DNA of 64,000 nucleotides from CAYVQA01 sp045119035 (GTDB lineage: Bacteria; Bacillota_I; Bacilli_A; ML615J-28; CAG-313), in NCBI GenBank assembly GCA_045119035.1, contig JBGVCU010000004.1, positions 1 to 64,000 on the forward strand, given 5' to 3'. How positions within the stretch are numbered: position 1 is the first letter of the stretch; each line of letters begins with the position of its first letter. The notes beneath the pieces were generated by a model. It had not been told where the DNA came from and ran no database searches. It worked only from the letters and a program-made list of their open reading frames with translations. This document shows positions 43,211 to 50,543 of the stretch, piece by piece. Both the position numbers and the translations under genes were made by a program.

Positions 43211-44584
43211 ATGGATAAATATTTAGAATTATGGAATAAAACGAAAGAAGCACTAAAAATTTCGTTTAAAGAAAATTCTTATGAACAAATTATTAGTAAA
43301 ATTACAGACATTCATTGTGTTAGAAATAACATCATTTATTTGATAGTAAGTGACGCTTTAGCCAAATATCGTTTTCAAAAATTTTGTTTGAGACAAAGTA
43401 ACGACATTTTAGCAGAAATTAGTACCGAAAAACTAAAATATGATTTAATCACACTAGACGAAGTGAAGACAGAAAAAGAAAATGAAGCTCCTAAGTTCGT
43501 TCAACCTGATGAATTACCTTCAATTACAAGAAGAAATTTAAGACCAGAATATACTTTTGAAAATTTCGTAACTGGAGAAAACAATAGATATGCTTTCTTA
43601 TCAGCTATGAAAGCAGCAGAATCACCTTACGATGTTGCCAACCCTTTATATATTTTTGGTGATGTCGGTTTAGGAAAAACACACTTAATGATGGCGATAG
43701 GTAATTACATACTTGATAACAATATTAATTCTAATGTCGTTTATACTTCAGCTCAACAATTTGTCGAAGATTATTTTATGGCATCTTCTAAAAAGAGTCC
43801 AAACAAATTTGAAAGTTTTTATAATTATTACAGAAACGCTGATGTATTGTTAGTCGATGATATTCAATTTTTATCTGGTAAAAATGGTACACAAGAAGAA
43901 TTTTTCAAATTATTTGAAGTTCTGTTTGAAAAAAACAAACAAATTGTAATTACTTCTGACCGACCAGCGAACGAATTAGAAAATATTATGGCTCGTTTAA
44001 AATCTCGTTTTGCTTGGGGACTTCCTGTTGATATCAAAAAACCTGATTTAGAACACAGAAAATTAATTACAAAGAAAAAATTATCTTTCCTTGTTAATAA
44101 CCCTAATAGCGTTCCAGAAGAAGTTATAGACTATATTGCTTTAAATTTTGACGAAAATGTACGTTCTTTAGAGGGAGCTATAAAAAGACTAGTTTCTTAT
44201 TGTTCGATTTTCGGATGCGATATAAGTTTAGAAAAAGCTCAAGAAGCACTTGACTCACTTATTTCAAAAGAAAAAAATAATATAACACCTTCTAACTCAT
44301 CACAAGTAGAAAAAATAAAAGAAGTTGTTTCAAATTACTATAATATAGATGTTAAAGAATTAGCAGGAAATTCAAAGAAAAAAGAAATTGCATGGGCTAG
44401 ACAAGTAGCAATGTATCTAATTAGAACACAATTGAATCTTCCGTTAAAAACAGTTGGTACTTTCTTCGGAGGAAGAGATCATACAACAGTAGTTCATGCA
44501 GAAAATAAAATAAATAGTCTAATTAAAGAAGATTGGACTGTTAAAAATGATGTCGATTTTTTATGTCAAAAGTTGGAAAAATAA
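43211..44584 (+). CDS. dnaA: Chromosomal replication initiator DnaA
   Basis: AAA+ initiator that binds the boxes on either side and opens oriC. The 457 residues show domain I (LELWNKTKEALKISF), domain III with Walker A FGDVGLGKTHLMMAIGNYIL and Walker B VLLVDDIQFLSG, arginine-finger region RLKSRFAWGL, and domain IV ending GGRDHTTVVHAENKI, the DnaA-box-reading helix. The frame is open 48 codons upstream, but AGAGGTGAAACTATG fixes the start at 43211; the upstream part would overlap the DnaA boxes. Confidence 0.98.
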   Translation: MDKYLELWNKTKEALKISFKENSYEQIISKITDIHCVRNNIIYLIVSDALAKYRFQKFCLRQSNDILAEISTEKLKYDLITLDEVKTEKENEAPKFVQPDELPSITRRNLRPEYTFENFVTGENNRYAFLSAMKAAESPYDVANPLYIFGDVGLGKTHLMMAIGNYILDNNINSNVVYTSAQQFVEDYFMASSKKSPNKFESFYNYYRNADVLLVDDIQFLSGKNGTQEEFFKLFEVLFEKNKQIVITSDRPANELENIMARLKSRFAWGLPVDIKKPDLEHRKLITKKKLSFLVNNPNSVPEEVIDYIALNFDENVRSLEGAIKRLVSYCSIFGCDISLEKAQEALDSLISKEKNNITPSNSSQVEKIKEVVSNYYNIDVKELAGNSKKKEIAWARQVAMYLIRTQLNLPLKTVGTFFGGRDHTTVVHAENKINSLIKEDWTVKNDVDFLCQKLEK

Positions 44585-44588
44585 CAAG

Positions 44589-44597
44589 TTATCCACA
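44589..44597 (+). other. DnaA box between dnaA and dnaN
   Basis: TTATCCACA, perfect match, 5 bases after the dnaA stop. A weaker TTCCACACA follows directly. Likely the second sub-region of a bipartite origin. Confidence 0.75.
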
Positions 44598-44655
44598 TTT
44601 CCACACAGTTAATAATAATAATATAAATAAATAATTAATAAAGAGGATTGCCAAA

Positions 44656-45783
44656 ATGAAATTTATAATTAAAAGAGAACTTTTATTAAACACATTAAAT
44701 AATGTTAGTAAAGGTTTAACAAGCAAAACACCTACCCCTAGTCTAACAGGAATTTATGTTGAAGCTATCAATAATATATTAACATTTGTTAGCACGAACA
44801 GAGAACTTTCTATTAAAGTAGAAATTAATAATAATGTAGATTTACATATTGAAGAAGAAGGATCTTGTTTAATTCCAGGTAAATATTTTCTAGAAATAAT
44901 AAAAAAACTAGATGACGAAAATGTAACCATTTCTTTATTTGATTCAACATCTATTAAAATTATAACAGAACGTTCTCAATTTACCCTTAATGCTTTAGAA
45001 AAATCCGTATTTCCAAAACTTAATTTTGAAGGAGTAGGAGAACCTATTGTATTTACTTCACAAGAAATGAAAAAAATAATTAGACAAACTTCTTTTTCTG
45101 CTGCTACAACAGAACAAAGAATAGTATTAACTGGAGTAAATTTTGAATTAAACGGTTCAGATTTATTCATAACATCAACAGATAGTTTTAGATTATCACG
45201 TAAAAATTCTAAACTTTCTAATACTTACGATAAAAAGAAAATTAACATTCCTTCAAAATCTATTGAAGAATTAAATAAAATTTTAGAAGAAAACGACGAT
45301 CTTGTCAAACTTTATTTAGTCAATAATAAGGCTTTATTTGTCTACAACAACGTTTCTTTTATTACTAGATTAATAGAAGGTTCATACCCAGATGTTTCAA
45401 GTTTATTTCCTAAAAATTATTTAGTTGAAATCAAATTTTATAAAAATGAACTTATTTCAGCTATAGATAGAGCAGCATTATTTAACACAAATGATGCTTT
45501 AAATCTAGTAAAAATTCAAATTTTACCTAATAATAAGATAAAATTATTATCAACATCTACAGAAATTGGTAACATTGAAGAAGAAATTTACCCCATTTCA
45601 GTATCAGAAAACCTTCAATTACAAGTTGCATTTAATCCAAAATACCTAGTTGAAGCATTAAAAGCATTCGATTCTAATGAAATTACCATAAAATTCACTG
45701 GTGAAATTAAGCCATTTATTGTTACTTCAGAGAACGATTTAAATCTAACTCAATTAATTCTTCCAGCTAGAATCTTTAATTAA
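44656..45783 (+). CDS. dnaN: DNA polymerase III sliding clamp (beta)
   Basis: Ring-shaped processivity clamp. The 375 residues fit three clamp domains: MKFIIKRELLLNTLNNVSKG, FSAATTEQRIVLTGVNFEL in domain II, and the C-terminal VAFNPKYLVEALKAFDSNEI with LILPARIFN (the usual ILPxR ending). It follows dnaA by 71 bp in the same direction, probably co-transcribed. AAGAGGATTGCCAAAATG start. Confidence 0.97.
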   Translation: MKFIIKRELLLNTLNNVSKGLTSKTPTPSLTGIYVEAINNILTFVSTNRELSIKVEINNNVDLHIEEEGSCLIPGKYFLEIIKKLDDENVTISLFDSTSIKIITERSQFTLNALEKSVFPKLNFEGVGEPIVFTSQEMKKIIRQTSFSAATTEQRIVLTGVNFELNGSDLFITSTDSFRLSRKNSKLSNTYDKKKINIPSKSIEELNKILEENDDLVKLYLVNNKALFVYNNVSFITRLIEGSYPDVSSLFPKNYLVEIKFYKNELISAIDRAALFNTNDALNLVKIQILPNNKIKLLSTSTEIGNIEEEIYPISVSENLQLQVAFNPKYLVEALKAFDSNEITIKFTGEIKPFIVTSENDLNLTQLILPARIFN

Positions 45784-45793
45784 TAAAAAAAAT

Positions 45794-45823
45794 AAAAAAA
45801 AGTCCACTTTTGTGGACTTTTTT
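45794..45823. terminator. Bidirectional terminator between dnaN and the parA-like gene
   Basis: AGTCCAC (45801-45807) pairs with GTGGACT (45812-45818), flanked by A7 and T6 tracts; ends the converging dnaN and parA transcripts. Confidence 0.85.
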
Positions 45824-45845
45824 GTTATAAAATAGGCAAAAAAAC

Positions 45846-46631
45846 CTATAATTTGATTGATTTATACAGATCAGAAAGCTCTTTAATGGCTCTTGCTCTA
45901 TTTTTATTATGAAATCTATTTCCCATGTCGTGTTCATCGAAGATACTAACACCTTCAGCTTGAAGATTTTTTATAATCGCTAACTCGTTCATAGGTTCAG
46001 TGATTTTAGCCCCTGGAGTATACTCTTTTGCTTGTTTTTTTAACGACTCTAAACAAGACTTCGGAGTTTTCTTGATTGGGTTGTAATTATTAGGGATAAT
46101 GTGCGAAATTTTACTCAATTCTATGTCAGAATCAACAAAATACTGAATTGTGTTCTTAAATCCATCTAAACCAAGTGTGTCTAAACCTACGACTAAAATT
46201 ATGTTTTGACTAATATCTAACAAAATTTCAGTCAAACGACTACTTGATGGTGGAAAATCTACAAAAATATAATCAAAATATTGTTCAAAATCAGCAATTA
46301 AGGCTCTTAATTTCTTTTCTTGAGGTCTTTGTAGCGTTAAATTTAAAGATAATGTGTCTGTATTTAAGGTTTTAATTAAATACAGACCATCTCTTGCTTC
46401 ACATACGATCTCTTCTCGAGGTGTTTGTCCAGCTAAAAGGTGTTCGAAGTAATTATCTGTTCTTTCGTCAATAAAACCATCTTTACCGAAAAGCTTAAAT
46501 ATGCTATTTTGATCATCAACACTAATTACCAATACAGTTTTACCTTGTTGTGCATGGTAATGAGCTAAATATCCTAAAAGAGTTGTTTTACCAACTCCAC
46601 CTTTTTTACAGAATGTAGAAACAATTGGCAT
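45846..46631 (-). CDS. ParA-family ATPase
   Basis: A 261-residue ParA/MinD-type ATPase. Deviant Walker A KKGGVGKTTLLGYLAH near residues 9-24, then VLVISVDDQNSIFKLFG, Walker B FDYIFVDFPPSSSRLTEILL and ILVVGLDTLGLDG. There is no N-terminal helix-turn-helix. It follows the RHH-like gene by 2 bp, and both point against replication, unlike their neighbours. Standard origin-proximal Soj sits with Spo0J/ParB and gidB; here the partner is a small different protein, as in plasmid type Ib partition (ParA with ParG/omega-like RHH proteins). It could segregate origins or position another cargo. Confidence 0.88.
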   Translation of the reverse strand: MPIVSTFCKKGGVGKTTLLGYLAHYHAQQGKTVLVISVDDQNSIFKLFGKDGFIDERTDNYFEHLLAGQTPREEIVCEARDGLYLIKTLNTDTLSLNLTLQRPQEKKLRALIADFEQYFDYIFVDFPPSSSRLTEILLDISQNIILVVGLDTLGLDGFKNTIQYFVDSDIELSKISHIIPNNYNPIKKTPKSCLESLKKQAKEYTPGAKITEPMNELAIIKNLQAEGVSIFDEHDMGNRFHNKNRARAIKELSDLYKSIKL

Positions 46632-46633
46632 AA

Positions 46634-46993
46634 CTATCTACCTCTTTCTCTTCTTAATTTTTCTTGACAAGCCTCTTCAACGAATTGTGCAAACATAATT
46701 CCTTTTGTTACACACGCGAATTTAATTTCTCTTCTTAAATCTTTATCCATTGTTGATGTGTATTTTTCACGATTGTTGTCTTTTGCGTTTCTGTCGTAGT
46801 TTGAATAACGATTTGAAGACACTGTTTGATAAGTTTTTTGTTGTACTCTTGGTGTTGGTTGAGGAATATAAGGTTCTGCAACCTCTTCTTCAAACTCATC
46901 TTCAATTTTTTCTTCTACAATAGGTTCCACATTTACAGGTTCTTCTTTAAATGGGTTTGTTTTTGTTGCAAATGGATTGTTTCTTTTTTGCAT
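46634..46993 (-). CDS. Ribbon-helix-helix-like partner of the ParA ATPase
   Basis: A 119-residue protein. The N-terminal ~75 residues are disordered and rich in Pro, Glu, Gln, Asn and basic residues (NNPFATKTNPFK, EEKIEDEFEEEVAEP); the last ~40 (MDKDLRREIKFACVTKGIMF then AQFVEEACQEKLRRE) look like a ribbon-helix-helix DNA-binding fold. A floppy N-terminus plus RHH is the plan of ParG-type centromere binders. First gene of the pair, with GGAGGTATAAACTATG and a good promoter at 47025-47053. Partner role is inferred from shape and context. Confidence 0.6.
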   Translation of the reverse strand: MQKRNNPFATKTNPFKEEPVNVEPIVEEKIEDEFEEEVAEPYIPQPTPRVQQKTYQTVSSNRYSNYDRNAKDNNREKYTSTMDKDLRREIKFACVTKGIMFAQFVEEACQEKLRRERGR

Positions 46994-47024
46994 AGTTTAT
47001 ACCTCCTAAATTTAATACACAATT

Positions 47025-47053
47025 ATTATATCAAAAACAAACACAAAATGCAA
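47025..47053 (-). promoter_or_regulatory. Promoter of the RHH-parA operon
   Basis: Minus strand TTGCAT (47048-47053), 17 bases, TATAAT (47025-47030), 31 bases before the start codon. Confidence 0.7.
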
Positions 47054-47350
47054 GCAAAATGACAATAATTATTCATTTAAACAAAACAACCTATACATAA
47101 ATACATATTTACACTTAAATGTACATTTTCAAGTTTAAAACAGTAAAACCCATTTTTCTTTATTTTGACAACAATTTAATTTCTAAATGTAGTTCGAATT
47201 TTAAAAAATAGCCTCAAAAAAAGCTAAATTTCGAATTTTTGATTATTTACTTAAAAGTTATTGGGACCCCGGGGGGTAAAATCAACTTTTCAATGATATT
47301 TTTTCAGACATTTTCGCACTTAAACAACACACAATTCTAACTCAGTAAAA

Positions 47351-47375
47351 TGGTTATAATCAAAATGTATAACCA
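47351..47375. repeat. Perfect 8-bp inverted repeat
   Basis: TGGTTATA (47351-47358) and TATAACCA (47368-47375) with a 9-base spacer; size and spacing suit a dimeric DNA-binding protein. Confidence 0.5.
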
Positions 47376-47477
47376 TAAAACCATACTTACAACAATTCAC
47401 TCCCAACCTTTTTATTCCAAACATTCAAAAAACATAAACACGATTTAGTTTTAAATTAGAGGTTATTTAAGTGAAAC

Positions 47478-47702
47478 AACCTTTATTTTAAAACCAAATT
47501 ATAGTAAACAACTTTGAAAATAAAACCAAAATAATCACAAAAACATTTAAAATAAAACTAAAACGTAGATATAAACCTTTATTTTAAAACCAAAATGCTT
47601 AAAAAAGTTTTAAATTTAAACTATTGATACAAAACTGTACTACTCACTAACTGAATTTAAAAGTTTTAAAATAAAAGAAATAACCTTTATTTTAAAACAA
47701 AA
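47478..47702. repeat. Three 21-bp direct repeats with an adjoining inverted copy
   Basis: The motif AACCTTTATTTTAAAAC + CAAA occurs at 47478-47498 and 47574-47594 (identical) and at 47682-47702 (one mismatch), 96 and 108 bp apart. Directly before the third copy, GTTTTAAAATAAAAG is an inverted copy, creating a near palindrome. Partial copies lie at about 47511, 47545 and 47740. Confidence 0.7.
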
Positions 47703-48315
47703 ACATAAATTGGATATAAAATTTATTAACGAAATATATTTAATTTAAAACTAAAAAAATATTTTGTCACATAAAATAAAACATAATTAAAGAAATAAAT
47801 ATTTATATAAAGGAATAAATAAATAAAAATGTTGTTACTTATGTAATTAATTAAAGATAAAAGTATATAAATATATAAATAAATACACTACATATTTAAA
47901 TAAAATAAGATTTAAATATATAAACAAAAACTTAAAAGAATATAAAAATAAAAATTGCTTTATTGTTATATGTGTAAAAATAATTACAATTTTATTTTTT
48001 TATTTACTATTAATAAAGTTTGAATATAAATGTTTCAAAAAAACAAACAAAAAACATCGATTTTTCATGAAGTTTAATTTAAATTCGTGACGGGAAGGTT
48101 TGGCGATCAATAATGAATTATATAATATATATATAAATAAGGAATATACATAAATACTTATTTTTAATCAAAAAAACCACATTAAACCGGTTGTTGTCGA
48201 TTTTTTGATAGGAAATTTTCAGTTGTATTAAAAAAGAATAAAACAGTCCAAAAACCTGTTAAAAACAGCAAAAAATAGGTGAAAATTAAAACTAAAAAAA
48301 AGTAGGCCAAAATAG

Positions 48316-48344
48316 TTGAAAAAAACCTTAAAATATGGTATAAT
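48316..48344 (+). promoter_or_regulatory. Promoter of yaaA-gyrB-gyrA
   Basis: TTGAAA (48316-48321), 17 bases, TATAAT (48339-48344) with extended -10 (TGG before it). Start codon follows 25 bases later. Confidence 0.8.
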
Positions 48345-48369
48345 TACTATGTAAAAAAAGAGGTGCAGT

Positions 48370-48585
48370 ATGAAACAAATTTTTATCTCAAAAGAGCCTA
48401 TTTTGTTAGGTCAATTTTTAAAATTTTCAGGGCAAATAACTAACGGTGGTGAGTCTAAAATTTTTTTAAAACAAAACACGGTTTTAGTTAATGGTGTAAC
48501 GGAAAATAGACGTGGAAAGAAGCTTTTTGATGGCGATTTTGTAGAAATAAACAATGAAAAATACTGTATTGTATTAAAAAAATAA
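48370..48585 (+). CDS. yaaA: S4-domain RNA-binding protein YaaA
   Basis: A 71-residue S4-like protein found between dnaN and recF in Firmicutes and linked to ribosome assembly. Seen: LGQFLKFSGQITNGGESKIF, LKQNTVLVNGVTENRRGKKL and a C-terminal strand, the alpha-L RNA-binding motif. Here recF, normally next, is missing and gyrB follows 30 bp later. GAGGTGCAGTATG start. Confidence 0.9.
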   Translation: MKQIFISKEPILLGQFLKFSGQITNGGESKIFLKQNTVLVNGVTENRRGKKLFDGDFVEINNEKYCIVLKK

Positions 48586-48615
48586 AAAAACTAATAAAAG
48601 AAAGGAGTATTTGTA

Positions 48616-50529
48616 ATGAATCAAGAGGTAAAACAAACTTATACATCAACAAATATTCAAGTTTTAGAAGGGTTAGAAGCTGTAAGAAAAAGACCTGGGA
48701 TGTACATAGGATCTACAGGCCCAAGAGGATTACATCATTTGGCTTGGGAAATTGTGGATAACTCGATCGATGAGGCGTTAGCGGGGTATTGTAAACAAAT
48801 TGATGTAGAAATTTTTGGTGATAATTTACTTAAAGTAGTTGATAATGGACGTGGAATGCCTACCGATATTCACCCAAAAACAAAAGTTTCTGCAACAGAA
48901 ACAATTTTTACTGTATTACATGCGGGTGGAAAATTCGACGGATCAAGTTATAAAGTATCTGGTGGACTTCACGGAGTTGGTGCTTCTGTTGTTAATGCAC
49001 TTAGCGAGTGGTTAGAAGTGTATGTAAATCGTGATGGAAAAAGGTTTTATCAAAAATTCCAAAGAGGACATAGAGTTGATCCGTTAACTGTTATAGGGGA
49101 ATCTAATTCTACTGGGACTACGGTTATCTTTAAACCGGATGCCGAGATATTCAGAGAGACTACTGTTTTTGATTACGAAACTCTTAGAAAAAGATTACAA
49201 GAATTGGCTTTCTTAAATAAAGGATTAATTATATCTATTAAAGATTCAAGAGATCCAAATAACGTGTTATTTGAAAAATATTGTTATGAAGGCGGAATTA
49301 AAGAGTACGTACAATATTTGAATAGAAACAAAAAAAGTATTCATCCAGATGTTGTAGTTATGGAAGAAACAGTTGAGGATGTTCTTATTGAAATAGGTTT
49401 TCAGTATACTGAAGAATATGGAACGATTTTAAATTCATATACAAATAACATTAACACAATAGAAGGTGGAACTCATGAAGAAGGGTTCAGAACTAGTTTA
49501 ACTAGAATTTTAAACAATTACGGAAGAAATAGTGGGATCTTTAAAAAAGATGAAAGTTTAACCGGTGATGATGTTCGAGAAGGATTAACTGCGATTGTTT
49601 CATGTAAAATAGGAGAACCACAATTCGAAGGGCAAACAAAAACAAAATTGGGAAACACTGAAGTAAGAAGAATCGTTTCTCAAGTAATGAGCGATAAATT
49701 AGAAAGTTATTTAATGGAAAACCCAACAAGTGCAAGAATTATTGTGGAAAAAGCAATATTGGCTTTAAGAGCGAGAATTGCTGCGAAAAAAGCGCGTGAA
49801 GCAACTAGAAGAAAAAACCCGCTAGATTCTTTAGGCTTTGCTTCAAAATTAGCTGACTGTAGAACTAAAGATCCTGCGTTAGCTGAAATGTACATTGTCG
49901 AAGGAGATTCTGCCGGAGGTTCTGCGAAACAAGGTAGAGAAAGTTACTATCAAGCAATTTTGCCATTACGTGGGAAAGTGTTAAATGTGGAAAAAGCTTC
50001 ACAAGATAAAATTATGGGAAACAAAGAAATCCGTTCAATTATTCAAGCTATTGGTACAGGAATAAAAGATGATTTTAACATAGATAACGCAAGATATCAT
50101 AAAGTTGTTATAATGACCGACGCCGACGTTGACGGTGCACATATTAGAACTTTATTACTAACGTTCTTTTATAGATATATGAAACCATTAATTGAAAACG
50201 GATATGTTTATATTGCGCAACCTCCGTTATATAAAATTCAACAAGGTAAAAAGGTTGAGTATGCTTATTCTGATGAAGAATTAAATGTTAAGATTTCTCA
50301 AATTAACGGAAGATATAATATTCAACGTTATAAAGGACTTGGAGAAATGAACGCCGAACAATTGTGGGAAACTACAATGGATCCTAAATACAGAACACTT
50401 CTTAAAGTGTCTTTAACAGATGCTCAAAAAGCTGACCAAGTATTTAGTGTTTTAATGGGAGAAGACGTTGAACCAAGAAGAGATTTTATTGAACAAAATG
50501 CAGTTTATGTTCAAAATTTAGATATTTAA
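48616..50529 (+). CDS. gyrB: DNA gyrase subunit B
   Basis: ATPase subunit of gyrase, introducing negative supercoils. The 637 residues carry the GHKL ATP site (VDNSIDEALAG, DNGRGMP, GGLHGVGASVVNALSEW) and the Toprim domain (YIVEGDSAGGSAKQGR near 430 and DADVDGAHIRTLLLTFFYRY near 510). Length and motifs are standard. It precedes gyrA by 14 bp. AAGGAGTATTTGTAATG start. Two minus-strand ORFs inside it are shadows. Confidence 0.98.
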   Translation: MNQEVKQTYTSTNIQVLEGLEAVRKRPGMYIGSTGPRGLHHLAWEIVDNSIDEALAGYCKQIDVEIFGDNLLKVVDNGRGMPTDIHPKTKVSATETIFTVLHAGGKFDGSSYKVSGGLHGVGASVVNALSEWLEVYVNRDGKRFYQKFQRGHRVDPLTVIGESNSTGTTVIFKPDAEIFRETTVFDYETLRKRLQELAFLNKGLIISIKDSRDPNNVLFEKYCYEGGIKEYVQYLNRNKKSIHPDVVVMEETVEDVLIEIGFQYTEEYGTILNSYTNNINTIEGGTHEEGFRTSLTRILNNYGRNSGIFKKDESLTGDDVREGLTAIVSCKIGEPQFEGQTKTKLGNTEVRRIVSQVMSDKLESYLMENPTSARIIVEKAILALRARIAAKKAREATRRKNPLDSLGFASKLADCRTKDPALAEMYIVEGDSAGGSAKQGRESYYQAILPLRGKVLNVEKASQDKIMGNKEIRSIIQAIGTGIKDDFNIDNARYHKVVIMTDADVDGAHIRTLLLTFFYRYMKPLIENGYVYIAQPPLYKIQQGKKVEYAYSDEELNVKISQINGRYNIQRYKGLGEMNAEQLWETTMDPKYRTLLKVSLTDAQKADQVFSVLMGEDVEPRRDFIEQNAVYVQNLDI

Positions 50530-50543
50530 TAGGAGGTGAAACT

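Larger units (their letters stand above)
46994..48315. other. 1.3-kb AT-rich non-coding segment next to the ParA cassette
   Basis: No convincing ORF on either strand. Contents seen: promoter of the RHH gene (47025-47053); a TTCGAATTTT repeat (about 47192 and 47230); a G/C block at 47263-47276 flanked by AAAAGTT/AACTTTT; an 8-bp inverted repeat at 47351-47375; three 21-bp direct repeats and several degenerate TTTAAAACYAAAA copies (47478-47760); an A/T-only-like stretch 47760-48050; and an ATCAAAAAA / TTTTTTGAT inverted repeat (48168-48209). No DnaA box was found in it. Candidates: centromere for the ParA system or an origin-associated structural region. Confidence 0.6.
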
